This document shows positions 53,603-63,045 of a stretch of 64,000 nt of DNA, in pieces. Position numbers and translations under genes: made by a program. The notes beneath the pieces are model-generated. The model made no database searches, was not told the origin of the DNA, and saw only the letters and a list, made by a program, of their open reading frames with translations. The stretch comes from DAOMFB01 sp963721385 (GTDB lineage: Bacteria; Acidobacteriota; Thermoanaerobaculia; UBA5066). The stretch spans positions 744,001-808,000 of the forward strand of contig CAVRJB010000013.1 of the NCBI GenBank assembly GCA_963721385.1. Direction: 5' to 3'. Numbering within the stretch: the stretch's first letter is position 1; every line of letters begins with the position of its first letter.

Positions 53603-55456
53603 TCACGCCCTCCGGGCCGTCGTCTGCCCGAGGATCCAGCCGGTCAGCGCCAGGCCGCCCCAGAAGAGGAGCGAAAGGAGCGCCGGGGCCGGGCTCAGGC
53701 GCGGCACGACGCCGAGCGACGCCCGCGAGAAGAGCCCGATGACGCCGGCCACGAAGAGGAAGAACACCGCTATGCCGACGAGGGCGCGCGAATCGAGGAA
53801 CGCGGACGAGCCCGGCAGGAGGAGGTTCAGACCGACGCCCACTTTCTCCTCGACGCTCTTCCGGCGCTTGACGTCCTCGAGTTTCTGGAGCTTCGTCTCG
53901 ATCGCCACGCCGTCCTTCTTGAGGTAGACGTGGATGCACTGCGAGCAGAGGAGCGCGCTCTCCCCCGGCGGCTTGCAGAGCCGGCAGAACGTCCGTCCGC
54001 ATTTCTGGCACTCGGAGGCGTAACCGCGCCCCCGGAGCCGGAAGCGGTCGAAGAGAAGCGCCGCCGGCACCGCGAGGAAGATGCCGACGAGGAGCGGCGT
54101 CATCCAGGCGCGCAGCAGGCTGAAGCCGCGGAAGTGGCCGAGAAGGCGGCGGCCTCGCGGGTCGCTCTCCAGGCTCACCATCTTCTCCTTCGCGGCCTCG
54201 ACCGGGTAGTCCCGCGAGACCACCCTCACGAGCGTCGGGGCGTCCTGGAACGCCTGAACCTGTGCAAGGTCGAGCGCCCGGGCCTCGTTCAGCGTCTTGG
54301 CCGCCTCGACGGTCCGAAAGGTCTCGGCGAAGAGGAGCGCGAGGTTGTAGCGGGCGGCGACGTTGCGCGGGTCGCGCCGCAGCGCTTCCTGGTAGTCCTC
54401 CTGGGCCGAGCCGAGGTCCCCGTCGACGAAACGGATGTTTCCGCGGTTGATCAGCGAGCGCGCTTCCTTCTGCGAGAGCTGTGCGGCGGTCGTGTACTCG
54501 GCGATGGCCCGGTCGTTCTGCCCGAGCGCCTGGTAGAGGCGGCCGAGGAGAAAGCGGAGGTCGGCGTCGTCCGGCAGGACCACCTTCGCCGCCTCGAGAT
54601 TGTCGAGGACTCGCTGGTCGTAGCGGGACTCGGCGAGCGCCTCGGCCCCGCGGACGATCGGCGATGAGTTCACCGCGAGGTCGTAGGCGATGTAGTCGAG
54701 GACGGGGAAGAGCGGGATCACGAGGGCCAGCGCAGCCACGGACCCCAGCTTCTGAGGCCACGTGGCGTAGCCGAAGAGGACGACGAAGAGGAAGAGCCCG
54801 TACCAGAGGATGTCGAAGGAGAGGAGGAGCGGCGCCAGCGCCATGGCGCCGACGAGGAGATAGTCGGCGCGCCCCCCCGGCAGGAGGCGAAACGCAGTCT
54901 CCGCGAGGTCGTGGAACCAGCGCCGTCCGTGCCGGACGAGGAGGACGAGGATGAAGGCCGAGGCCGTCACGGCGCCGGCGTGGACGAGCACGAGCGCGAA
55001 GCGAGTCGCGAAGATCCGCCGCGACTCGCCGTCGGCCAGCGTCGCGCGAACCGCCCCGAAGAACTCCGACACCGTCGAGCCCAACTGCCGGGAGCGCGCG
55101 GCGAGCCCGACGCGCGCCCACCGCGGTTCGGGGAGGTCGGGGTCGAGCCGGGTCGCGGTCTGGAAGGCCTCGCGCGCGAGAATCGGCTTCCCTTGCTCGA
55201 GCTGCCGACGCCCGAGGACCGTGGCCGACAGCGCGAGGTCCGTGATCCGCCGGATCTCGATCTTCTGCGCGTACTTGAGGATCTCGTCGATCTTCGAGCG
55301 CGCGACGATCGCGTCGCCTTCCTCCTGCGCGGAGAGCCACGCGAACCAGTAGCCCCGGATCTGGCGCCGGAAGGCGATCTCGGTCGACTCGCCCGGGGCC
55401 GTGAGTACCTGCGCGGGCGACGGCCCCGCGGCGGCGGTGGCGAGCGCCGCGGCCAC
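53603..55456 (-). CDS. Multi-pass membrane TPR protein with zinc-ribbon
   Basis: A 617-residue protein with a start region consistent with a signal peptide (ALATAAAGPSPAQV). A periplasmic helical part has TPR-like QGKPILAREAFQTATRLDP. Transmembrane helices lie at about 163-180, 205-235 and 240-260. A TPR block follows at about 285-400 (GRLYQALGQNDRAIAEYTTA, GDLGSAQEDYQEALRRDPRN). One more helix (about 450) leads to a zinc ribbon with CQKCGRTFCRLC and CSQC, and two C-terminal helices end the protein. It follows the DUF1844 gene and overlaps the DUF4388 unit, suggesting a joint envelope-signalling module. No family name fits the whole protein. Confidence 0.75.
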   Translation of the reverse strand: MAAALATAAAGPSPAQVLTAPGESTEIAFRRQIRGYWFAWLSAQEEGDAIVARSKIDEILKYAQKIEIRRITDLALSATVLGRRQLEQGKPILAREAFQTATRLDPDLPEPRWARVGLAARSRQLGSTVSEFFGAVRATLADGESRRIFATRFALVLVHAGAVTASAFILVLLVRHGRRWFHDLAETAFRLLPGGRADYLLVGAMALAPLLLSFDILWYGLFLFVVLFGYATWPQKLGSVAALALVIPLFPVLDYIAYDLAVNSSPIVRGAEALAESRYDQRVLDNLEAAKVVLPDDADLRFLLGRLYQALGQNDRAIAEYTTAAQLSQKEARSLINRGNIRFVDGDLGSAQEDYQEALRRDPRNVAARYNLALLFAETFRTVEAAKTLNEARALDLAQVQAFQDAPTLVRVVSRDYPVEAAKEKMVSLESDPRGRRLLGHFRGFSLLRAWMTPLLVGIFLAVPAALLFDRFRLRGRGYASECQKCGRTFCRLCKPPGESALLCSQCIHVYLKKDGVAIETKLQKLEDVKRRKSVEEKVGVGLNLLLPGSSAFLDSRALVGIAVFFLFVAGVIGLFSRASLGVVPRLSPAPALLSLLFWGGLALTGWILGQTTARRA

Positions 55457-55521
55457 GAAAAGCGCTCGCCACCCCCGCGGGCTGCGGGAGAGACGGCTGG
55501 CGGCCGGATCTCCGGCCCGGA

Positions 55522-55986
55522 TCAGCCTCGCCTCGCCGGAGAGGGCGCCGGCGGCTTCGTCCCCGGCGGGGCCGCGAGCCGCGCGAACACCAGTTGGAGC
55601 TCGCCCAGGAGACTTTCGAGCGCGTCCGTTTCCTGGAAGGAGAGGCGCCCGCGCGTCTTCTCGCGAAGCGCCACCAGCGAATCGATGATCTGCCGCGCGC
55701 CGGCCAGGTCCACCTGCTGGCGCCCCGTCGCGGGGTCGGGAAAACCTTCCATGTAGAGCGCCGCCGTCTGGCCGAGCATGTCCAGGAGCCGGAGCAAGCC
55801 CTGATGCGTCACGGGCGCGGGCTCGGGAGGAGGCGCGGCCGCCTCGGCCGGCGCCGGGGCCGGGGCCGGGGCCTCCGGCTCTGCGCCTGCGCCCTCCATC
55901 TCCGCCTTCGCCTCCTCGCGCATCTCGCCGTCCGCCGTGAAGAGCCGGCGGTCCACGACCTTGATGGTCTTCTCGCTTTCGGCCAT
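55522..55986 (-). CDS. DUF1844 family protein
   Basis: A 154-residue soluble protein. KVVDRRLFTADGEMREE opens the protein, a Pro/Ala/Glu-rich linker spans about 30-60, and the DUF1844 helical domain occupies 60-140 (HQGLLRLLDMLGQTAALYME, ARQIIDSLVALREKTRGRLS, ALESLLGELQLVFARL). The family is widespread in Acidobacteriota and related phyla; its function is unknown. It is divergent from mazG with 48 bases between starts, and 65 bases upstream of the TPR membrane protein in the same direction. Confidence 0.85.
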   Translation of the reverse strand: MAESEKTIKVVDRRLFTADGEMREEAKAEMEGAGAEPEAPAPAPAPAEAAAPPPEPAPVTHQGLLRLLDMLGQTAALYMEGFPDPATGRQQVDLAGARQIIDSLVALREKTRGRLSFQETDALESLLGELQLVFARLAAPPGTKPPAPSPARRG

Positions 55987-56034
55987 AGCACCCCTTTAGA
56001 GTTCATTATTCTACGCAAGAGGAAGGACAGCGGC

Positions 56035-56856
56035 ATGAGCGAGAGCGGCGGGCGCCGAGGAAGCCCCGGGGAGGCAGGGATGGCGGTCGCGGATCTCGTC
56101 CGGCTCATGGACCGGCTCCGCGAGGAGTGCCCCTGGGACCGGAAACAGACGTTCCGGGACCTCTCCGGCTACCTTCTCGAAGAATGCCACGAGGCGCTCG
56201 ACGCCCTGGCCCGCGAGCAGTGGGACGAAGTGGAGGGTGAGCTGGGCGACCTCCTCTTCGAGATCGTCTTCCTGGCGCGGCTCGGGAGCGAGACCGGGTC
56301 CTTCGACCTCGGCTCGGCGGCCCGGAGGATCCACGCGAAAATGGTGGCCCGCCACCCCCACGTCTTTGGCGGCGCCGACGTGAAGGACGCGGACGGCGTC
56401 CGCCTGCAGTGGGAGGCGATCAAGGAGAGAGAGCGGAAGGAGAGCGGCCTCGCCGCATCGCCGTTCGACGGGGTACCGAAGGCGTTGCCGGCGCTCCTGA
56501 AGGCCGTCCGGATGACCTCGCGGGCGGCAGACCTCGGCTTCGACTGGGCTCGCGACGCGGACGTCCTCCTGAAGCTCGACGAGGAAGTCGGAGAGTTCAA
56601 GGCCGAAGTGCTGCGCGAGGGCGCCCCGAAGGAGCGGATTGCGCACGAGATCGGCGACATCCTCTTCACGGTCGTCAACGTCGCGCGCCGCCTCCGCGTC
56701 GATCCCGAAGCGGCCCTGCAGGCCACGAACGCCCGTTTCCGCCGCCGCTTCGAGGAGGTGGCCCGCCGCGTCGCGGCCGCCGGGGGCGAAGTCTCGAAGA
56801 CGCCGCTCGCCGAGCTCGACCGCCTCTGGGAGGAGGCGAAGGCCGCGGAGGGCTGA
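56035..56856 (+). CDS. mazG: Nucleoside triphosphate pyrophosphohydrolase MazG
   Basis: It hydrolyses (d)NTPs to NMP + PPi, cleaning the pool or lowering ppGpp-linked stress. The 273-residue product has two MazG domains. The first has ECPWDRKQTFRDLSGYLLEE with CHEALDAL and ELGDLLFEIVFLAR (EExxE...ExxD metal motif). The second has LLKLDEEVGEFKAEVLREG and HEIGDILFTVVNVARRL. Length equals E. coli MazG (263) plus a short N-terminal extension. GAGGAAGGAC precedes the ATG. It converges on the YibQ-like gene with 3 bases between stops. Confidence 0.95.
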   Translation: MSESGGRRGSPGEAGMAVADLVRLMDRLREECPWDRKQTFRDLSGYLLEECHEALDALAREQWDEVEGELGDLLFEIVFLARLGSETGSFDLGSAARRIHAKMVARHPHVFGGADVKDADGVRLQWEAIKERERKESGLAASPFDGVPKALPALLKAVRMTSRAADLGFDWARDADVLLKLDEEVGEFKAEVLREGAPKERIAHEIGDILFTVVNVARRLRVDPEAALQATNARFRRRFEEVARRVAAAGGEVSKTPLAELDRLWEEAKAAEG

Positions 56857-56859
56857 CGC

Positions 56860-57765
56860 CTACGGGACGAGCTCGGAGAGCTTCACCAGCCGGAGGCCGC
56901 GGGCCGCGAGCTTCGGAAGGGTCGCGGCGAGGAACGCGACGCTCTCCCGGTGAGGATGGCCGATGACGACGGCCTCCCCTTTCGACATCGCGACCGAAAG
57001 GGCGCGTTCCCACGCGGTGTCGAGGGCTCCCGGGGCGCCTCCGGGGTCCTTCGCCTCGGCCGCCGCGTCGTCGAGGAAAACGTCCCGCGAGAGGTACGGA
57101 ACACCGAGGGTCCGCGCGATCTTCTCGCCCTGCGTGGCCGGTGTCGTCCGGGAGTCGAGGAAGAAGAGCCCCTTCTCCTTCACGACGGAGAGAACCTCTC
57201 GCATGACGCGCGGGTCTGCCGTCGCCTTCGAGCCCTGGTGGTTGTTGAGGCCGATCGCGCCGGGCACCTTCGCGAGAGCCGAAAGGACACGCTCACGAAC
57301 CACCGCGTCGTCGTCGGACGTCCGGATCGTCTCCTTCTCGATCTTCCCGGACTCGGGCTCCATCGGCAGGTGGACCATCAGGTTCCAGCCCTTCCGTTTC
57401 GCGAGCGCGATCGCCTCGTCCGCGAGCGGCGTCCCCGGCAGAACCGAGAGCGCGAGCGGCGCGTCGAGGGTCGCGAGGGCGGCGAGAGCCGTGTCGTCCC
57501 ATCCCACGTCGTCGATCACGATCGCGACGACGCCGCGCTGGGTGCCCGAGGCCGCCTCGAAGTCCAGAGGGACCCCGCTCGGCCGGGGTGCCGGCGCGGC
57601 GGCAGGTTTCGCCGCCGGGCGCGTCGGGACGGGCACCGGCTCCGGCTGCCGGCCCGCCTTCCGGGCGCAGAACCAGTAGCCGGAGACGCCTGCGACGACC
57701 GCGAGGAAGAGGAGGAGTACCCGCCGGCCGGAACCGGCCTGACCGCGACCTTGCCGGCGGGTCAC
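56860..57765 (-). CDS. Divergent polysaccharide deacetylase (YibQ/DUF610 family)
   Basis: A 301-residue protein with an N-terminal membrane anchor (about 16-32) and a Pro-rich linker to residue 68. The divergent polysaccharide deacetylase (NodB-like barrel) domain follows: VVAIVIDDVGWDDTALAALA, LALSVLPGTPLADEAIALAK, NLMVHLPMEPESGKIEKETI, AIGLNNHQGSKATADPRVM, FFLDSRTTPATQGEKIARTL and AVVIGHPHRESVAFLA. The metal-ligand residues (DD, NNHQGS, HPH) are intact. In proteobacteria this family sits beside envC and an S41 peptidase; the same set is found here. It overlaps the S41-like gene by 4 bases. Peptidoglycan or glycan de-N-acetylation is inferred. Confidence 0.88.
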   Translation of the reverse strand: MTRRQGRGQAGSGRRVLLLFLAVVAGVSGYWFCARKAGRQPEPVPVPTRPAAKPAAAPAPRPSGVPLDFEAASGTQRGVVAIVIDDVGWDDTALAALATLDAPLALSVLPGTPLADEAIALAKRKGWNLMVHLPMEPESGKIEKETIRTSDDDAVVRERVLSALAKVPGAIGLNNHQGSKATADPRVMREVLSVVKEKGLFFLDSRTTPATQGEKIARTLGVPYLSRDVFLDDAAAEAKDPGGAPGALDTAWERALSVAMSKGEAVVIGHPHRESVAFLAATLPKLAARGLRLVKLSELVP

Positions 57766-59079
57766 GCCACCGCTTTCGGCCGCGCCGCGGCAAGCACCTT
57801 CACCGCGCGTTCGAGGAAAGGATCGACGGGAGACTGGTTCACCGAATCATCCGGCGGGACGTGGTAGACGCGGTCGTCGGGCGAGAGTCCCTTCGGCGAG
57901 AGGGCCCGCCCCGAGAGCGTCCTGATCTTTCCGACGGAGACCTGCAGCGCGCCGCCGCTCTGCATCTTCACGACCTGCTGGGTGAACGCCATCCCCATGC
58001 TCGGCTCGCCGACGAGGCGCACCATCTTCCCGTTCCAGGAGAACGGCGCCTCCTTCTCCTCGGCCGTGTCGGTTTCGTCTTCCGACGGCGAGGTGCCCTC
58101 GGCGTCGGCCGCCTTTTTTTCGTTCGCTGCGGCCTTCGCGGGCGTCCGGTCCAGCGCCTCCTTGACCGCGGCCGCGAAGAACTCGGCCGGACCGGCCGTG
58201 CCGCTGTCGACGAGAAGGACGAGCCGGCTGTCGTGCGCGCGCTCGCCCGGCTCGCTCCGGAAGAGCTTCGTCTCGATCTTCCTGCCGGAGAGCTCCCCGA
58301 GCGGGCCGGCGGGGACGAAAAGGGCCGCCGTGCGCGCGGCCTCGTCGTAAGAGCCCCACGCGTTGTTCCGGAGATCGAGGACGAGCGGCTTCGCCCGGTC
58401 GAACGGGGCGAGGATCGCCGCGACCTCCGTTGCCGTGCCGGGTGCGAACGACGGGATCGTGACGACGGTCTCCCCCTCGACGCGAGCCGCCGATGGGGGG
58501 AGGGGCGTCCACGATCCGGTGACGACCTCCACGGATCGCCGCCTCGGCTTTCCGTCGCGGACGACGAGGAGCGAGACCCGCTGGCCGGGCTTTCCGGCCA
58601 GCTTTGCCTCGACTTCCCAGAGGGCAAGGCCGTGCGCGTGACGGCCGTCGATCTTCTCGATCAGGTCGTCGCTCTTCAGGCCTGCCGCGGCGGCCCGGCT
58701 GCCGGCGATCGGCGCGACGACGACCGGATAGCCGAAGCGCTTCGCGAGGACGAGCCCCAGCTCCGGCAGCTCCTTCTGTTTCGTCGACTGGAAGGCGGTG
58801 AAGTCCGCCATCCGGTCGGGCGGAATGTACTCGGAGAAGGGGTCCATCGCCTCGGTCATCCCGGCGAACGCCCCGGCGAGAAGGGGTCTTCGTCTCGACC
58901 GGCTCGACGTAGTTCGCTCTCACGAGGGAGAGGACCTCCGTGAGGAGGCCGAGAGGGCGATAGAGGCCTTCCCGCTTCTCCTTTTCCTTCTCGTCCGCCC
59001 CGACCCCGGGAAGGACGACGAAGAGGGCAAGGAGGAGGGCGGCGGAGGCGGCGACGCCAAAAGCGCGGTTCCGTGTCAC
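57762..59079 (-). pseudogene. S41 (CtpA-like) PDZ protein with degenerate catalytic dyad, one frameshift
   Basis: It is read from GTG 59079: a signal peptide (AFGVAASAALLLALFVVLPG), the CtpA-type N-domain (LLTEVLSLVRANYVEPVETK), then after a shift near 58885 MTEAMDPFSEYIPPDRMADF, a PDZ domain (about 100-170) and the S41 core. In active CTPs the Ser lies in G-x-A-S-A-S-E and the Lys in G-x-x-T-x-G-K. Here the positions read DSGTAGPAEFFA and GEPSMGMAF, so Ser is Gly and Lys is Met. Proteolysis is therefore unlikely, and a scaffold role is inferred. A roughly 35-residue acidic insertion (SPSEDETDTAEEKE) sits between the two motifs. It follows dinB by 22 bases. Confidence 0.82.
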
Positions 59080-59101
59080 GGCGGGATGATACCCGTCCCC
59101 G

Positions 59102-60205
59102 TCATCCGATTCCCAGAAGGAGCTGGGAGGAGCTGGCGGCCGCGTCGTGCGTCTCCGGCGACTCCAGGCCGTGGACCGAGACCCCGAGGAGACGGACCGG
59201 GCGCCTCCCCGCCTCGGTCCTGCCGAGCAGCGCCGACGCCCGCTCCGCGATTGCGGCCGGGTCCCTCGTCGCGGGACGCTTGGTGTCGCTCCGTGTCATG
59301 GTCGTGAAGTCGGCATAGCGAAGCTTGAGCGTCACCGTCCGCGCGAGGAGCCCCTTCCTCGCGAGCCAGGCCGCGACCTCCCCCGCCATCCGCTCCGCTT
59401 CGCTCCTCAGGAGACGCCGGTCGAGGAGGTCGCGCGCGTACGTCTCCTCCCTGCCGCACGACGTCGCCGGGCGGTCCGGGACGACGGGGCGTTCGTCGAC
59501 GCCGTGGGCGAGGGCGACGAGCGTCTCTGCCCAGGACCCGACCGTCCGCCGGAGGATCGGCGGGTCCGCTGCCCTCACGTCCACCAATTTCTCGATCCCG
59601 ACCGCGCGGAGCTTCGCCGCCGTGACAGGCCCCACGCCCCAGAGCGCGTCGACCGGGAGCTTCGCGAGGAACTTTTCGACCGTCTCCGGCGCGATGACGG
59701 TCAGCCCGTCCGGCTTCTTCCACCCCGAGGCGATTTTCGCGAGGAACTTGTTCGGCGCGACCCCCGCCGAGGCCGTCAGACCCGTGGCCTTCCGGATCTC
59801 CTCCTTGAGACGCCGGGCGACCTTCACGCCGAGCGGCTCGCCCCACGCATTCTCCGTCACATCGAGGTACGCCTCGTCGAGCGAGAGCGGCTCGACGAGC
59901 GGCGTGACGGAGCGGAAGAGGTCGAAGACTTGCCCCGATACGGCCCGGTACTTTCCGAAGTCGGGCCTCACGACGACGAGTTTCGGGCAGAGGCGCACTG
60001 CCTGCGCCATCGGAATCGCCGAGCGGACGCCGAAAGCGCGCGCCTCGTAGCTGGCCGCGCAGACGACCCCGCGCCCCTTCGGATCGCCCCCGACGGCCAC
60101 CGGCTTCCCCCTCAGCTTCGGGTCGTCGCGCTGCTCGACCGACGCGTAGAACGCGTCCATGTCGACATGGACGATCCGGCGGACGGAGCGGTCGTCTCCC
60201 CTCAT
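59102..60205 (-). CDS. dinB: DNA polymerase IV (Y family)
   Basis: An error-prone translesion polymerase of 367 residues. Palm motifs are VHVDMDAFYASVEQRDDPKL and PLSLDEAYLDVTENAWG, giving the three metal-binding carboxylates. The fingers have GGDPKGRGVVCAASYEAR, the helix-hairpin-helix in the thumb is LWGVGPVTAAKLRAVGIEKL, and the little finger follows (ARKGLLARTVTLKLRYADFT). No C-terminal beta-clamp motif is obvious. It lies between the kinase (9-base gap) and the S41-like gene, separating members of a usual cell-envelope cluster. No LexA box was recognised upstream. Confidence 0.96.
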   Translation of the reverse strand: MRGDDRSVRRIVHVDMDAFYASVEQRDDPKLRGKPVAVGGDPKGRGVVCAASYEARAFGVRSAIPMAQAVRLCPKLVVVRPDFGKYRAVSGQVFDLFRSVTPLVEPLSLDEAYLDVTENAWGEPLGVKVARRLKEEIRKATGLTASAGVAPNKFLAKIASGWKKPDGLTVIAPETVEKFLAKLPVDALWGVGPVTAAKLRAVGIEKLVDVRAADPPILRRTVGSWAETLVALAHGVDERPVVPDRPATSCGREETYARDLLDRRLLRSEAERMAGEVAAWLARKGLLARTVTLKLRYADFTTMTRSDTKRPATRDPAAIAERASALLGRTEAGRRPVRLLGVSVHGLESPETHDAAASSSQLLLGIG

Positions 60206-60214
60206 GTCAGGCCG

Positions 60215-62968
60215 TCACTTCGCGGCGGTCGGCCCCAGGGTCGCGGTCCAGTTCGTCACGAGACCGATCCTCTGCTCCGGGGTGGCCGTCGCTCCCTCCA
60301 GCGTCGCGACGATCTCGTCCCCGCCGCGGGTGACGTCGTACGTGCGGGGATAGTCGTTTCGGCCGCCGCCCGTGACGAGAGGAGCCGAGAAGAGAACCCG
60401 CGGTGCTGCCCGCCGTGGGCACCGCTCCGGCCCGGAACTCCGACTGCGAGGAATCGCTGCCGATCGCGAAAGACGATCTCCCGCCCGTCCCTCGTCCAGA
60501 CGGGCTCGATCCCGCCGTCCTGCGAGATCTTCAGCTTCGCACCGGCCTCCGGAAACGAGCGGACGTAGACCTCGTTCCGGCCCGTCTCGTCGGAGATGTA
60601 CGCCACCCACCGGCCGTCGGGCGCGATCGCGGCCGAGCACTCGCGCGCAGGACTCTCGAACCAGGGACGCGCCGGGCTCGACCCGTCGAGCGGAACGATC
60701 CAGATGTCGGCCGTCCCCCTCCGCCGCGTCCCGCCGCGGTCGGTGTCGTACGAGACGGTGTAGAGGAGGTGCCGGCCGTCCGGCGAGATGGCGTTCGGGA
60801 ACTCCGCGTTCTCGGCGTTCGTCGCGAGTGGCCGGATCGCTCCGCTGCCGTCGGCCGCCCGCGCGGCGGCGCGGGGGTCCTCCGACATCAGGTGAGAGAA
60901 GGCGACCTCGCGCCCGTCCGGCGACCAGACGGGCGAGAAGAACCGGCCCGGTTCGGTGGCGAGCGGCGACAGGACGCCGCGCTCCCGATCGAAGACGTGG
61001 AGCTTGCACGACTTGCCGATGCACTTCTGAAGGACGATCCGGCGGCCGTCGGGCGAGAAGGCCGGGTAGTCCCAGTCGCCCGGAGCGAGAGGCAGGACGG
61101 TTTCCCGGCCGGCGCGGTCGAGGAGAAGGACGGATCTGGTCCTCTCGAGCGTGCGGGGCCCGGAGACGTAGACGAGCGTTCCGTCCCGCGTCCCGTCAAT
61201 GCCAACCGTGCCTTCTGAGCCGCCCACGGCGAGGGGCTCCCGAAGGGCAACGGGCGTCCCCTCGACCCGGAGAGAGCGCGGATCGAGCCGCACGGCGAAG
61301 ACGGCGCCTCCGCGGACGAAGACGAGCCAGCCGGGCGGAACGAAACGGGCGAACGTGCTTCTCTCGATCAGGACCCGGCGCGTTCCCGAGGGGAGCTCGA
61401 CGACCGCGGCCTCGGCGCTCGGCATGTCCTGGAAGTCCTCGCCCCGGACGATCGTGACGAGGAGGCTCCGGCCGCCCGGCAGCGCCTGCGGCCAGAGGAG
61501 TGCATGCTCGCCGCGGGCCGCGTCGAGCGGAACGAAGCGCTCGAGCGGGCCCCCGGTCGCCGACACGCGGTAGAGACCGTTGTTGCTCGTGCGGGCTACC
61601 GCGATCGAGCCGTCGGACATCCAGGTCGCTCCGTTGGAGACCGGAGGGAGCTCGGCGATCCGGGCCGGCTCGCCCCCCGAAAGCGCCACCTTTTTCAGCT
61701 CCGAAAACGTCGTGAAGCCGAGCCACTCACCGTCGGGCGAGAAGAACGCCGACAACCCCCCCTCCGTCCCCGGGATCAGCTCCGCCTCCCCGCCGGAAAG
61801 GCGCTGCCGGAAGAAGCCTCGGCCGCCCTTTTCACCGCGCCCCCGGAAAACGACCGTCGAGCCGTCGGGTGAGATCGCAAGGTTTGGCTGGACTCCCCAC
61901 CGGACCTGCAGGCCCTCCGGAAGCGGAAGGACGGCCCGGACCGGCTGGCCCGGGGGCGTTCGCTCCACCGCGTCCGATGAGCCGGAGGCCGGCGAAGACG
62001 ACGAGCGCCCCGGCGAGAAGGCCAGCGAGTCCGTAGAGAAGATGGTGCGCGAAGCCGACGCGAGGGCGTCCGCCCCTTCGCGGAGCACGGCCGGCGCGCC
62101 GGCTCCGCTCCCCTCGGAGCGGATCTCCTCGATCTCCAGCCGCGCGTCGCCGATGTCGCGAAGGCGCCGCGCCGGGTCCTTCTGGAGGCAGCGCCGGAGA
62201 AGGGCGGTGAGGCGCGGCGGCACGTCGGCCCCGGGCGCCGTCCAGTCGGGCTCGGCGGTCAGAACGGCGGCCATCGTGTCGGAGACCGTCTGCCCCTTGA
62301 AGGCCCTCTGCCCGGTCAGGCATTCGTAGAGAAGACAGCCGAAGGAGAAGACGTCCGTTCTCCGGTCGAGCGGCTTTCCGCGCGCCTGCTCGGGGCTCAT
62401 ATAGGCCGCCGTTCCGAGGACGATGCCGGTTCCCGTTCCACCGGAAGTGACTGTCGGAGCTCCGGTGGCGTCGGACGCCCCTGCATCGTCGGCCATCCGG
62501 GCGAGCCCGAAGTCGAGGACCTTCACCGTGCCGTCCGGGCGGATCCTGACGTTCGACGGCTTCAGATCGCGGTGGATGATTCCGACTCCGTGCGCCGCCT
62601 CGAGACCGGCCGCGATCTGGGAGGCGACGCCGAGCGCCTCGTCGAAAGGAAGCGCCCCTTCGGCCAGTTTCTGCTCGAGCCCTTCCCCGTCGATCAGCTC
62701 GAGGACGAGGTAGACCGCGCCGTCTGCCTCCTCGACCCCGAAAAGGGTCGCGATGTTCGCGTGATTCAGCGCACCGAGGAGGCGGGCCTCGCGCTCGAAG
62801 CGCGCCCGCCGCTCCGCGTCGCGCGCGTACGCGTCCGGGAGGGCCTTGATCGCCACCTCGCGCCGAAGCCTCGTGTCGCGCGCCCGAAAGACCTCGCCCA
62901 TCCCTCCCCGCCCGAGCGGGAGCGAGAATCTCGAACGGTCCGACGCGCGATCCGGGCTCGAGGGGCAT
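60215..62968 (-). pseudogene. Membrane Ser/Thr protein kinase with TolB-like propeller, frameshifted
   Basis: It is read from ATG 62968 (MPLEPGSRVGPFEILAP). A one-base shift near 62930 interrupts the glycine loop, after which MGEVFRARDTRLRREVAIKA starts an open frame. The kinase domain is complete: VAIKALP Lys, IIHRDLKPSNVRI, VLDFGLARM and GTAAYMSPEQARGKPL. The membrane helix GLAGLLAGALVVFAGLRLIG is found only in another frame (about 62040-61960), so two compensating shifts lie there. The C-terminal half is a WD40/TolB-like propeller with repeated SPDG motifs (FSPDGEWLGF, FSPDGRRIVL, WSPDGREVAF). A last shift near 60420 leads to TYDVTRGGDEIVATLEG and the stop at 60215. Architecture as in Acidobacteriota PknB-like receptors. 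Confidence 0.85.
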
Positions 62969-63045
62969 CGACGCTGGGCGGCCTCCTCCGCAGACGACCG
63001 GGGCTGAAGGTGCCCAAAGTATGCGCCCGCGGCGCCGCCGGCACG

